From: a virus
Virus record (IMG/VR): IMGVR_UViG_3300017746_000088
Span: 1-29,912 of that record
Reading direction: 5' to 3' (one strand)
Length of the DNA stretch: 29,912 nt
Below, in pieces: positions 6,410 through 14,629 of this stretch; positions within the stretch are counted from its first letter, which is position 1; every line of letters starts with the position of its first letter. The position numbers and the translations under genes are program-made. Below the pieces are notes generated by a model that saw only the letters and a list, made by a program, of their open reading frames with translations, made no database searches and was not told where the DNA came from.

Positions 6410-8209
6410 TTATGTAAAAGAAATGTTTCCAGTACCTGCTGTTATTACTGTCACCTTATCAGTTCCATCTTGTGCGGTTGTTCCTGTTAATCCTGCAGAT
6501 AATGTAATCGTACGAGAACTTGGGTATCTTAATACAACCACACCAGCCCCACCTCCTGCACCGTAAGGGTGTCTAAGTGCGTGGCAACCTCCACCACCAC
6601 CTGAGCCTGTGTTTATATTTCCTAAACTTGCAGCATCTAGTGAGTTTGTAGTGTATCTTGCTCCTTTACCTCCTATTCCGCTTGAACCTCCATTGTCTTG
6701 ACCTACAACACCAAAGTTAGTTGCATTTTGTGCAGCTCCACCACCTGCGGCATAAACAACTGAAGAACCTGTTATAGAGGATGCTAATCCATCCCCACCA
6801 AGACCTGCCAAAGAAACTGATGCATTTGAGCCTATACCTGTACTTCCTGCGCCTCCACCACCTGAACCTGTCCTGTTACCTGTTTGTGGATTTGAACCTC
6901 CTGCAAAACCTTGTATTGGCGAAGATGTTCTTGCTCCTCCCGATATTGCAGCACCATAGTCATCTCCTCCACCGCCTGAACCACCTGTTCCTGCTACAGC
7001 GCCTACAGAAGTGCCTCCCGCTCCATAACCGCCACCAGTTGAAGTTACTGTATTAAATACTGAATTATTTCCTGTGGATGCACCTCCACCGCCTGCGCCT
7101 ACTGTTACGGTATAATTAATACCTACATCTAATGTTGGGGTAGCGGCTACTGGTTGTAAACCTCCACTTATATTTCCTGTTCCGTAAGAAGTTAGCATAC
7201 CTCCTGCACCACCACCACCTGCGTAGTAGAAGTTACCTCCAACACCTCCACCTGCTACAATTAAGTAGTCCAATGAAAATGGGTTGGGAATTCTAAAAGA
7301 AACGTTTCCAGTTCCCGCAGTTATTGTTGTAACATTGTCAGCTCCATCAATAGCAGTGCTTCCTGTTAGTCCTGCGGATAATGTAATCGAATAAGATTTA
7401 GGATATCTAATAATAACAACCCCAGCACCTCCATTACCTCCTGCAAATGAACCAGATTGACCATCTAAATTAGAAGCAGCACCACCACCTCCACCTGTGT
7501 TAACAGTTCCAGCAAATCCAACATTTCCAACTCCTGCACTTCCACCTCCACCAGTTCCACCAATTCCACTATTTGCAGAACTAGTAGGTTTATATGCTGC
7601 ACCACCACCTCCTCCTGCTCTTAAAACAGATGAACCAGTTATTAAAGAAGCTAAACCTGCCCCTCCGTCACCGCCCTTAGAGTTTGAACCATTACCACCT
7701 AATGCGCTAGCACCACCACCACCTCCAGAACCGTAACTTCCACCTGAGCCAGGTAATCCACCTTCAAAACCTTGTATGGGGGAAACCCTAGTACTTCTTG
7801 TTTGTGTTGTAGGGGAAGTTCCACCTCCAGAACCACCAGTTCGACCTACGTCATCTTGACCTACTCCACCACCACCTCCTCCAGTTGAAGTAACTGAAAA
7901 AACAGAGTTTGAACCAGAATTTCCTTTAGTTGAAGGACTTGCAACTCCCGTACCTCCAGCACCAATAGTAACTGAATAATTCGTACTTATGTCTAAACTT
8001 AATGCAGATAATAAAGACGTATTTCCTCCATTAATATTACCAGAACCAAAAGAAGTCCTATAACCTCCAGCACCACCTCCAGAACCGCCCCAGTTACCAA
8101 ATGCGCAACCCCCACCAGAACCTCCTCCTGCAATTACAAGAAAGTCAGCATTAAAAGTAGATGGGACAGGCTCGGCTGCTCCAAAGAATAATATTCTTTT
8201 GCTTAACAT
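6410..8209 (-). CDS. Glycine-rich, internally duplicated tail adhesin-like protein
   Basis: 599 residues, extremely glycine-rich (runs of GGGGG). It has two tandem domains of about 290 residues. Each begins with an FLVIAGGG / YLIVAGGG motif, passes through GGGAGGYRTS / GGGAGGMLTS and VTIGAGG / VTVGAGG, and ends in AGVVIIRYP / AGVVVLRYP followed by ITLSAGLTG and an ITAGTGN close. Poly-glycine-II sandwich adhesins of T-even-like phages and similar marine phage fibres have this look, so host-surface recognition is likely. It stands between fibre-like genes. Proline-rich plus-strand frames opposite it are shadows of the glycine codons. Confidence 0.75.
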   Translation of the reverse strand: MLSKRILFFGAAEPVPSTFNADFLVIAGGGSGGGCAFGNWGGSGGGAGGYRTSFGSGNINGGNTSLLSALSLDISTNYSVTIGAGGTGVASPSTKGNSGSNSVFSVTSTGGGGGGVGQDDVGRTGGSGGGTSPTTQTRSTRVSPIQGFEGGLPGSGGSYGSGGGGGASALGGNGSNSKGGDGGAGLASLITGSSVLRAGGGGGAAYKPTSSANSGIGGTGGGGSAGVGNVGFAGTVNTGGGGGAASNLDGQSGSFAGGNGGAGVVIIRYPKSYSITLSAGLTGSTAIDGADNVTTITAGTGNVSFRIPNPFSLDYLIVAGGGVGGNFYYAGGGGAGGMLTSYGTGNISGGLQPVAATPTLDVGINYTVTVGAGGGGASTGNNSVFNTVTSTGGGYGAGGTSVGAVAGTGGSGGGGDDYGAAISGGARTSSPIQGFAGGSNPQTGNRTGSGGGGAGSTGIGSNASVSLAGLGGDGLASSITGSSVVYAAGGGAAQNATNFGVVGQDNGGSSGIGGKGARYTTNSLDAASLGNINTGSGGGGGCHALRHPYGAGGGAGVVVLRYPSSRTITLSAGLTGTTAQDGTDKVTVITAGTGNISFT

Positions 8210-8221
8210 ATATGTTAATTT

Positions 8222-8731
8222 TTAAATTGTTGCATCTGCTGCAAAAGTTGCAACTGAATAGAAAAATACTGGATTGGCTGCTTGGTCATCTACGCATTCA
8301 ATTTGTAAAATACTAGAAGTTGTATTGTCATAATCCACTTCACTTAGTTTATTAAAAACACCAGTTCCAGAACCACCAGTAAGTGTTACAGTTTGCGCTT
8401 TTAAGGGGTATATTGTTATAACCTGACCTTTTTTGTAGTTGGTTAGATTTATAGTATATGCTCCTGTTAAGTCTCCGCTTAATTTAAATGTAGAACCTGC
8501 TGAAAAATCATAGTTTACCGTTCCCGTCAAAGTGCTTATTGAAACTTCGGCAGTAAACCTATTTGCAAGCTCAGCGTGGTCTACAATGTCATCGTTTAAC
8601 ATTGCCTGCGTTACAAAGTTAGTCCCGTAAACCTCATCAAAATTTTGATTTAATTTAATAAAGGCATTTCTTAGTTGGTCTCCTGTACCATCGTTTGCCG
8701 TTGCTCCTGTTAATACCGTTTGTTTAGCCAT
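8222..8731 (-). CDS. Tail fibre-like protein with phage N-terminal repeat motif
   Basis: 169 residues. The N-terminus reads TGATANDGTGDQLRNAFIKL then NQNFDEVYG, a motif common at the start of phage fibre and neck proteins. The rest is beta-rich (TYTINLT-type strands, TVTLTGGSGTG). Probably a structural fibre or baseplate-attached protein. It is directly upstream of the adhesin gene with a 12-base gap. Confidence 0.65.
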   Translation of the reverse strand: MAKQTVLTGATANDGTGDQLRNAFIKLNQNFDEVYGTNFVTQAMLNDDIVDHAELANRFTAEVSISTLTGTVNYDFSAGSTFKLSGDLTGAYTINLTNYKKGQVITIYPLKAQTVTLTGGSGTGVFNKLSEVDYDNTTSSILQIECVDDQAANPVFFYSVATFAADATI

Positions 8732-8741
8732 TTTTTATTTT

Positions 8742-8909
8742 TTATAATTCTGTTGCGTCTGCTCTAACTTGTGTTGTGTCTGCTAGTATTGATGTATTAT
8801 CTGCGGTTAAGTAAGAACCACCTGCCGTAGAAGGGTAAACTATACCCCAACCATTTGCCTCGTTAGCATTACCCCACCAACTTACGGCATATATACTCCC
8901 CCAACTCAT
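8742..8909 (-). CDS. Small WWGN-motif protein, second of tandem pair
   Basis: 55 residues, MSWGSIYAVSWWGNANEANG at the start. It shares the pattern WG-x-x-Y-x-x-SWWGN with the gene before it (8906-9010), which suggests duplication of a tiny virion-associated module. The C-terminal half (YLTADNTSILADTTQVRADA) is repetitive in ADT/ADN, like fibre shaft sequence. The start overlaps the previous stop as ATGA. The gene closes an apparently empty stretch upstream of the fibre gene. Function unknown, structural by context. Confidence 0.6.
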   Translation of the reverse strand: MSWGSIYAVSWWGNANEANGWGIVYPSTAGGSYLTADNTSILADTTQVRADATEL

Positions 8910-9010
8910 AAACATTCTGGTTTTGAATCTATATCTATTGTAGACTGGTTAGAGATATTTCCCCACCAAGAACTACAATAAGCTTCACCCCAGTTAATAC
9001 TATTTGCCAT
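8906..9010 (-). CDS. Small WWGN-motif protein, first of tandem pair
   Basis: 34 residues, MANSINWGEAYCSSWWGNIS at the start. It is paralogous at its N-terminus to the next gene (NWGEAYCSSWWGN versus SWGSIYAVSWWGN). It overlaps the preceding 43-residue gene by 11 bases and the following gene by 4. Tiny Trp-rich proteins of this kind turn up next to fibre genes in marine phages. No function is known to me. Confidence 0.55.
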   Translation of the reverse strand: MANSINWGEAYCSSWWGNISNQSTIDIDSKPECL

Positions 9011-9131
9011 ATTTATACAATACTTTATCGCCTATTTTGTTATCTATGTTTTTAAGATATTCCGTTAGTTTAATTACGTTATCTTGTTTAGGCTTATAAC
9101 TACCTACTTTTTTTCTTTTTACAACACCCAT
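9000..9131 (-). CDS. Small basic protein of unknown function
   Basis: 43 residues, MGVVKRKKVGSYKPKQDNVI at the start, strongly basic in its first half. It overlaps the connector gene upstream by 13 bases and the WWGN gene downstream by 11, which is the packing expected of real genes here. Possibly a small head or neck component. Not recognised. Confidence 0.5.
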   Translation of the reverse strand: MGVVKRKKVGSYKPKQDNVIKLTEYLKNIDNKIGDKVLYKYGK

Positions 9132-9619
9132 CCACTAAAATTTGAATCGTAAGATGGATTAATATCATCGTTTGTATTAGTTCTGTATTCTGGAAATAAT
9201 GTATTGTTGAAACTCATATAAGAGATAAACCTATCGGTATAATATTGTGCTAAATCTCTTTCTTTTTCGACTAGGTAATCTACCTCATCTTTCGATACGT
9301 TTTCAGCGTTCTCGCTAGAATGCTTAAATACGCCCTTATTAGCGATTGTATATGCAGCGAAGGGTAAATACTCCACCATAGCCCAATGTATCAACATAGG
9401 CTTTATGTGGACGTTTACAAGGCTTAAATAGTCTCCTGTTAAAGTGCCTGCAATTATGTCGGCTTGTATCTTCTCAAAAAGGTCTGTACCTAAATAATTT
9501 TGTATATGTATATCTTGAGCTGTTTTAATCCATTGAATAAAAGAATCCGTATCTACGTTTCCATTCATTGCAGTAAATTTAACTATGTCTGCTCTTCCTA
9601 TTAATAGTGCTTCTGCCAT
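9119..9619 (-). CDS. Head-tail connector-like protein
   Basis: 166 residues, mostly helical: an N-terminal EALLIGRADIVKFTAMNGNV, then TAQDIHIQNYLGTDLFEKIQ and a helix before a variable C-terminus. It lies 3 bases after the portal gene. The YLGTDLFEKI-type motif and its position match head-completion/adaptor proteins (gp6/DUF6712-like) of Bacteroidota phages, which dock under the portal. Assignment rests on pattern and position. Confidence 0.55.
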   Translation of the reverse strand: MAEALLIGRADIVKFTAMNGNVDTDSFIQWIKTAQDIHIQNYLGTDLFEKIQADIIAGTLTGDYLSLVNVHIKPMLIHWAMVEYLPFAAYTIANKGVFKHSSENAENVSKDEVDYLVEKERDLAQYYTDRFISYMSFNNTLFPEYRTNTNDDINPSYDSNFSGWVL

Positions 9620-9622
9620 TTC

Positions 9623-11374
9623 TTATTTATTTACAAAACCGTTGTTAGGCATATCGGTTGGTCGTTTAGCCACATTTGATTCATTCTTTTCAGGTGTAAA
9701 ACCTTCTTTCTTTGCTTTGTTTACACTTACCTCTGCTTTAGGATTTTTAGCATCTGGAGAAACTCCTTTAGCCATATAGGTTTTTCTCATCCAGAAATGG
9801 TGGCAATCACCACCGCCTTTAAATTCCCAGATAGAATAAGTATCCGTACTGCCTTTTGGTCCCCAACCTTTATTTACTGGTTGTTCGCCCATTTGAATAA
9901 TATCTTCTTTTCTGTATATCTTTGCAGCAGCAACCATCTTAGAACAAAACTCCCTACTATTTGCAGAAGTTCTTAAAGGTGCATATTGATAACGAACTTT
10001 GAATTTCATTCCTTCAGATTCACCATCTTGCTTACTCTTTGCGTTTGGTCTTGCAGCTCCTGTAGAAGCTAAACCTATCATTTTGTCTAGCGTTTCTTCT
10101 TGGTCGTAGTCTACTTGTCTTTCGTCTACTAATTCCCAGTTGTCTAAATCTTCTTCCTCTCCTAGTTCGTCTAGCAAATCAAAAGCCTTTTCATCGTTAA
10201 AAGAATACTTAGATAGTTTAACACCTGTTTCTTCCTCTCTTGCTTCGTCTGTTATTGCATTATCTGTATCAATGAATTCTAGCGGCTGTAAGGTCTTAAA
10301 ATATAGTTTTAGTGATATACCATTAAAAGCTAATATATCGTCAATAGCATCTATTAAAAGGTCTTGATACGGTCTTATAGTAACGTTGTTGAATAGTAAC
10401 GATGCTGTTTTTATTTCGTCAGCGTTATTTCCTAATCCGTTGTTACCTGTTCTTATCCCTAAAAGTAAAGGTGAAGTAATACGGTGAGCAACCATTAATT
10501 TGTTTGAGCATTCCGTAGATAAATACTCGTAGTGTGCTGGTGCATCGTTTAAAGGCACGTCATCGATTGTAGTCTTACTTTCAGCGTTGTTGTTAAAGGC
10601 AATAATTACCTTTTCTCCACGGCTTCCTGTTAGCTTACGCATTACATCGTTCTTAATACTTAACTGTTGCTCTTGGTCTGGGATTCCGTTGTTAAAGTTT
10701 ACTACCTTAGTTCCGCTGAATCCGTTTTGAACATCGTTAATAAGATAATCCGAAACCTCGCTTTCTAATTCTGCATAAGCCAAACCACCTTGATAATCAA
10801 CAGGGCAATAGTAATCGTATCCAGAAACGTATCTTTTTGCTATTTTAACCTCTGGTTCAGTTCCGTTACCAAATCCAAAGGCTGCAATTCGTTTAGGTTT
10901 GTCGGCTGGTTTAATGTTTGCCCAATCAGGAAAATAATAGTAAGCTTCAATTTTACCTTCTTCGTTGCACTTCTCTGCTCGTAGTGTTTGGCGTGGAAAG
11001 TGTTCTGCTTTATATACTCTTTTATCTTTATAGGTAACTTGAAAACTGGCTTCTCCTAATAATTTTAAATCTAAAGAAACTTTTCTTAAACAATCGTTTG
11101 AAAAGATGGAACGCATAGCAGCATACTCTTCTGTTTTTGTAGAACTATCCAAAGCATCCAAACCTTTACCGTATATCATTGAAGAAACTCCTCCAATAAT
11201 AGCGTTGTTGGTTGCACTATTAGTAAAGAGTTCAATTAGATATTGGTAGTAATTGTTATCCGTTCCGTAAGCTACCCATTCCTTTCTTTTATCTTCCGAT
11301 ATTTCGGGCTTGTTGTACGTAGATAAATTAATTACGTGAAGACCGCCTTCTTTTTTGTTGTTATTTCTTGCCAT
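9623..11374 (-). CDS. Portal protein with C-terminal Cys/His extension
   Basis: 583 residues. The N-terminal part (TNSATNNAIIGGVSSMIYGK, then SLDLKLLGEASFQVTYKDKR) and the middle region with HRITSPLLLGIRTGNNGLGN have the character of siphovirus portal proteins, which form the dodecameric DNA gate. After about residue 450 there is an extra domain with SREFCSKMVAAAKIYRKEDI, GWGPKGSTDTYSIWEFKGG and CHHFWMRKTY. I have seen this as an attached domain on Bacteroidota phage portal or capsid proteins. Length exceeds the usual 400-500 residues because of that addition. Its start shares a base with the stop of the gene before it. Confidence 0.75.
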   Translation of the reverse strand: MARNNNKKEGGLHVINLSTYNKPEISEDKRKEWVAYGTDNNYYQYLIELFTNSATNNAIIGGVSSMIYGKGLDALDSSTKTEEYAAMRSIFSNDCLRKVSLDLKLLGEASFQVTYKDKRVYKAEHFPRQTLRAEKCNEEGKIEAYYYFPDWANIKPADKPKRIAAFGFGNGTEPEVKIAKRYVSGYDYYCPVDYQGGLAYAELESEVSDYLINDVQNGFSGTKVVNFNNGIPDQEQQLSIKNDVMRKLTGSRGEKVIIAFNNNAESKTTIDDVPLNDAPAHYEYLSTECSNKLMVAHRITSPLLLGIRTGNNGLGNNADEIKTASLLFNNVTIRPYQDLLIDAIDDILAFNGISLKLYFKTLQPLEFIDTDNAITDEAREEETGVKLSKYSFNDEKAFDLLDELGEEEDLDNWELVDERQVDYDQEETLDKMIGLASTGAARPNAKSKQDGESEGMKFKVRYQYAPLRTSANSREFCSKMVAAAKIYRKEDIIQMGEQPVNKGWGPKGSTDTYSIWEFKGGGDCHHFWMRKTYMAKGVSPDAKNPKAEVSVNKAKKEGFTPEKNESNVAKRPTDMPNNGFVNK

Positions 11375-11715
11375 TATAAAACTATAAAGTCGTTAGCTAT
11401 TGTATTTTTTATGTATTCATTATCATTTACGCTATAAGTTGTAACGTTTTGATTAGTACAGAATATTTTATCTTTAAATACTACGTTATTTCCATCCTTA
11501 ATTTCTAGCATATACATAGTATTTTCAACTAATGTAAAAACGCTACTGTATTGAAAGTAATAATCCAAAGCTGTAAAGGTTGTAGCCGTAGAACTAAACA
11601 CCTCTGTGTTGGTTGTTTCGTCTTTTATTAAGATGGTGTATGTAGTTCCAGAAGTGTATTCCCTTGGTATAAAATTAAAGGTTTGGCTATCTGTTGAACT
11701 TTGTAATATTGTCAT
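11374..11715 (-). CDS. Small beta-rich structural protein
   Basis: 113 residues, almost entirely alternating beta-type sequence (FNFIPREYTSGTTYTILIKD at 13-32, then SVFTLVENTMYMLEIKDGNN). Probably an immunoglobulin-like or head/neck decoration protein. It sits after a terminator and abuts the portal gene. No family recognised. Confidence 0.55.
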   Translation of the reverse strand: MTILQSSTDSQTFNFIPREYTSGTTYTILIKDETTNTEVFSSTATTFTALDYYFQYSSVFTLVENTMYMLEIKDGNNVVFKDKIFCTNQNVTTYSVNDNEYIKNTIANDFIVL

Positions 11716-11759
11716 ATATATACAATAAAATAAGTTTGTTTTTGTTAAATATAAGGCAT

Positions 11760-11785
11760 AAAAAAAGGGGCTAATTGCCCCCTTT
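11760..11785 (-). terminator. Rho-independent terminator after the tail tube gene
   Basis: Minus strand: 7-bp stem AAAGGGG/CCCCTTT, 8-base loop, followed by seven T (11766-11760, partly in the stem). It lies 20 bases beyond the tail tube stop and 45 bases before the next start. Confidence 0.85.
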
Positions 11786-11804
11786 AATATGAATGTAGTT
11801 CTAA

Positions 11805-12353
11805 TTATGAATTAGTTCCAACCGTTATAGTTACCGTTGCAGAACTCATACCTGCGTATGGGTCAGCAGCCGTAGGACTAGCTACGAAGTTTGCAGGTTG
11901 TACTTCCTGACCAACAAGCGTAAGTGTATATCCTGACAGGTCAGCCATTGCAGCACCAGTTACGATAGTTCCACCTGTTACCTCTGCTCCGTGTTCTAAG
12001 CCCATTACGAAAACATTTCCGTTATAGTCTTCTACTGCTACGTGAGGACGTCCATAAGCAAGGAGTTTGATTTCCTTGTTATCTTCTTTTGATAGTTTCT
12101 TTAAGGTTAAGTTTAAAGTTTGCTCAAAGTAAGTTGTTCCGTTTTCACGTGAAGAAGTAATAGCCTGCTCGAAGCTAGAACCACCTTTTAAATCATATTT
12201 GTAGGCTACGAACGTACCACTTAAATCAGTAATTTCGTCATCTATTTTTGTTACAGTACCTAAATCCCCGAAGTCAGTAAAGTAGACGGCTTTTAAGCCA
12301 GCTACTGAGTCCTTGCAAGGTTCTAATCTACCTTTTGTTAAATCACAAGCCAT
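11805..12353 (-). CDS. Major tail tube protein (putative)
   Basis: 182 residues. MACDLTKGRLEPCKDSVAGL at the N-terminus, then KAVYFTDFGDLGTV, is a signature I associate with tail tube proteins of Bacteroidota siphophages. The middle (SFEQAITSSRENGTTYFEQT) and the beta-rich remainder fit a tube fold, and the end (SATVTITVGTNS) may be an Ig-like extension. It is flanked by two terminators, as expected of a highly expressed virion gene next to the major capsid gene. Confidence 0.65.
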   Translation of the reverse strand: MACDLTKGRLEPCKDSVAGLKAVYFTDFGDLGTVTKIDDEITDLSGTFVAYKYDLKGGSSFEQAITSSRENGTTYFEQTLNLTLKKLSKEDNKEIKLLAYGRPHVAVEDYNGNVFVMGLEHGAEVTGGTIVTGAAMADLSGYTLTLVGQEVQPANFVASPTAADPYAGMSSATVTITVGTNS

Positions 12354-12366
12354 ATTTTTTTGTATT

Positions 12367-12398
12367 AAAAAAGGGTAGGCAGTTATCCCACCTACCCT
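12367..12398 (-). terminator. Rho-independent terminator after the major capsid gene
   Basis: Minus strand: 7-bp stem GGGTAGG/CCTACCC, 11-base loop, six T after it (12372-12367). It lies 24 bases past the capsid stop and ends just 13 bases before the tail tube ATG. It probably acts as a partial terminator that sets the capsid to tail tube ratio. Confidence 0.85.
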
Positions 12399-12421
12399 CT
12401 TTGATTAATTAAATCTAGTTA

Positions 12422-13348
12422 TTAAGAATATAGAACGATGTCGCTTCCAATTCCGTACTGTACTCCTGCAGTAAATCTCATTACTACACGTACATTTTGA
12501 CTTCCATCAATGTCAGCCATATCAATAACTTTTACCTCTTGGTTGTCAGATAATAGACCAGTTCCGAAGAATAAGTTAGATTTTTCAGCTGCTACCATTG
12601 TATTGTCAGCTAATCCATTCGCAACAGCAATTTTTACACCATCGAAAGTAAGACCTCCTCCGTTGTACCATTGTGTTCCTTTGTTGTCAAGACCAGCTGC
12701 GCCGATTGTTGCTTGGAATCCTCCTAATGCTCTTACGTAAGCTCTAGCTACGTTTTGAGAAACATAGATGTAAAGGTCTTCCGAAGTGTAGATTGTAGAG
12801 TTGATAGCATCAACAACTAAACCTAGTTTATCAATAACATTAGCTGCCGTTACCGCTGCTCCTGCACCTACGTCAGTTACATCAGCATCAGCTAACATTA
12901 ATTCTTTAAATCCGGCGAAGTCTCCATTTGTTGCAGCAGCTCCATCCCAGATAGATTGTTCTGTTCTTTGTGCAACCTTAGCAGCAACGTGAGAAATTAA
13001 GAAGTCCGCAAAAGAAGGAGGTAGTGAATCGAATGAAGAAATCCCCATCGATACAGCATCCCAATCCGATTGGAAATCTTTCTTACATAACTGTAAGTTT
13101 ACTTGTTGTGAAGTTGGCTCTAAAATTCTTTCAGTTAGAGTCAAAGTAGAAGTAGGGTCGAAATCACATCCTGCATCTTTTACAAGACCGTCAGTAGATA
13201 CTTTTTTAATTACTTCTTTAAATTTGATGTTTGGTTTAATAGAAATTAATCCATTATCCAAAGTTGAACCGCTTAAAAGTGCAGCAGAGATATACTGTCC
13301 TGCAAATTCCCCAGCGTAGGTAGTTGTAATGCTAGTAGTTGTAGCCAT
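12422..13348 (-). CDS. Major capsid protein (HK97-like fold, putative)
   Basis: 308 residues. It starts MATTTSITTTYAGEFAGQYI, has a beta-rich first third (FKEVIKKVSTDGLVKDAGCD, then FDPTSTLTLTERILEPTSQ) and a helix with HVAAKVAQRTEQSIWDG. The end reads RVVMRFTAGVQYGIGSDIVL. These features and size fit major capsid proteins of Bacteroidota phages. Supporting context is strong: a Glu-rich scaffold gene directly upstream (6-base gap) and a strong terminator directly downstream. It has no long N-terminal delta domain; the separate scaffold takes that role. Confidence 0.8.
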   Translation of the reverse strand: MATTTSITTTYAGEFAGQYISAALLSGSTLDNGLISIKPNIKFKEVIKKVSTDGLVKDAGCDFDPTSTLTLTERILEPTSQQVNLQLCKKDFQSDWDAVSMGISSFDSLPPSFADFLISHVAAKVAQRTEQSIWDGAAATNGDFAGFKELMLADADVTDVGAGAAVTAANVIDKLGLVVDAINSTIYTSEDLYIYVSQNVARAYVRALGGFQATIGAAGLDNKGTQWYNGGGLTFDGVKIAVANGLADNTMVAAEKSNLFFGTGLLSDNQEVKVIDMADIDGSQNVRVVMRFTAGVQYGIGSDIVLYS

Positions 13349-13354
13349 TTTGTT

Positions 13355-13942
13355 TTAGTTTTTAAATTTATTTATTTTTTGGAGTACTATGTCCATCGTG
13401 GTAGTACCTCCTTTTTTAGAATAAAGGTGTAACGCTTTATCTGCATTTGCTTCAGGGTTATGGTTTACTTTTTCAACTTGTGAAAGTTCTTCCTTAACTT
13501 CTTCTACAATATTTTCCACAGTCTCTTCAACTGATAATTCGTCTTTCTTTTCAATCATTGCTTTAATCTCGTCAATCATTGACTTAACTTCTGCAAGGTC
13601 TTCTTTAGTTGCGTAGGACATTTCCTCTTTTTCTTCTTCAGCTGCTTCTACTTCTTCTTCAGCAGGTGCTTCTTCTGGTGCTTCCTCAACGGCTTCGCCA
13701 ATAGATTTAATAATTCCTTCTTCTTCGATAATCAATTCCTGACCATCGTCAAGTTTGTAGCTTCCGATTGGTAGGGCTACTTTCTCATCTTCAGTTACAA
13801 TAAAAACTTCTTTACCTTCGGCAAACTCTTCTGCTTCTATAATAGTTCCGTTTTCTAATGCAGCCTGTGCTAATTTAACTTCTTCGGATAATTCTACCCC
13901 AAGTGTTTCTTTGATTTTGTTTAACATATCTGTTGCTTTCAT
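13355..13942 (-). CDS. Capsid scaffold protein
   Basis: 195 residues, very acidic. A stretch from about 83 to 110 is nearly all E, A and P, followed by coiled-coil-like helix (ATKEDLAEVKSMIDEIKAMI). Positively charged residues cluster near the C-terminus (KKGGTTTMDIVLQKINKFKN), the typical end by which scaffolds bind the capsid protein. It lies immediately before the major capsid gene and is likely removed by the protease encoded upstream. Confidence 0.75.
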   Translation of the reverse strand: MKATDMLNKIKETLGVELSEEVKLAQAALENGTIIEAEEFAEGKEVFIVTEDEKVALPIGSYKLDDGQELIIEEEGIIKSIGEAVEEAPEEAPAEEEVEAAEEEKEEMSYATKEDLAEVKSMIDEIKAMIEKKDELSVEETVENIVEEVKEELSQVEKVNHNPEANADKALHLYSKKGGTTTMDIVLQKINKFKN

Positions 13943-13979
13943 ATTTATACAATAAAATTAATATTCGTTTGTTACGTTT

Positions 13980-14438
13980 TTAACTTGCTTTCTTTTGTAT
14001 TATAAACCATTCAATCCCATCCGACCAAAGAGTAACACCCTCGTAAGGTTTATTTACTTCGTAGTAAGTATTTGCACCATCTATATTTTGAGAGCCTGAA
14101 GGAGTTATATGAACCTTTTTAGCAGCTGCAAGTGTACCATTTGAAATAAACCGCATCACTCTATTAGTGCTGTTTGTACTTGTTGCGTCTGGTAGGGTTA
14201 AAACCATTGTCCCATTTACACCAGTCCAGTTAAGCCTAATCATTTCTACACCATCGTAGGTTGAAGTTCCTAAATCAACAGGAGTACTAGCCTGTACGGT
14301 TAAGGCATAAGGTGCTATATAATTCACTATATCACTAACCTTAGCCTTTTTTGTTGTACTGCTTTGTATTACTGGGATTAATTCAGAACCTTGTAGAGAT
14401 GTTGCTGTATCTAATGCACTTATTTTTTTATCTGCCAT
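13980..14438 (-). CDS. Fibre/decoration-like virion protein
   Basis: 152 residues. The N-terminus, MADKKISALDTATSLQGSEL then IPVIQSSTTKKAKVSDI, is a motif common at the start of phage fibre and decoration proteins. The C-terminal part is beta-rich and ends GVTLWSDGIEWFIIQKKAS, as in head-fibre or trimeric tip domains. Being between protease and scaffold suggests a head fibre or decoration protein rather than tail. Exact role unknown. Confidence 0.6.
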   Translation of the reverse strand: MADKKISALDTATSLQGSELIPVIQSSTTKKAKVSDIVNYIAPYALTVQASTPVDLGTSTYDGVEMIRLNWTGVNGTMVLTLPDATSTNSTNRVMRFISNGTLAAAKKVHITPSGSQNIDGANTYYEVNKPYEGVTLWSDGIEWFIIQKKAS

Positions 14439-14629
14439 TATAAAATTATTTTACTATTATTTTCTTGTAACATTCTATCACCACTTTCTAAAAGAATCAA
14501 ATAACTGCTTTTAGTTATATTACCTATTCCTTGTGCTTGTAGACTTCCATCGCAACATTTTCTTGAATATTTGCCATCCTTACAAAGGCATCCACGCTTA
14601 TCATTTTGAGGGCTTGGTATTCTACTCAT
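14438..14629 (-). CDS. Small Cys-rich protein (RGCLCKDGxYSRKCC family)
   Basis: 63 residues. The N-terminal half holds four cysteines as CLC...CC (RGCLCKDGKYSRKCCDGSLQ), followed by AQGIGNI. Such short sequences recur in structural gene clusters of marine and Bacteroidota phages. The cysteines could bind zinc or form disulfides in the virion. It overlaps the protease gene by 8 bases and shares a base with the next start. Function unknown. Confidence 0.6.
   Translation of the reverse strand: MSRIPSPQNDKRGCLCKDGKYSRKCCDGSLQAQGIGNITKSSYLILLESGDRMLQENNSKIIL

Noticed and set aside
6781-7736. Plus-strand proline/leucine-rich ORFs opposite the adhesin
   Set aside because: They are the antisense of glycine codons (GGN read as CCN) and disappear as coding signal once the minus-strand gene is recognised.
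11736-11760. TATATTTA just after the tail tube terminator as a promoter
   Set aside because: No TTG at the right distance; the -33 position would fall inside the terminator hairpin.
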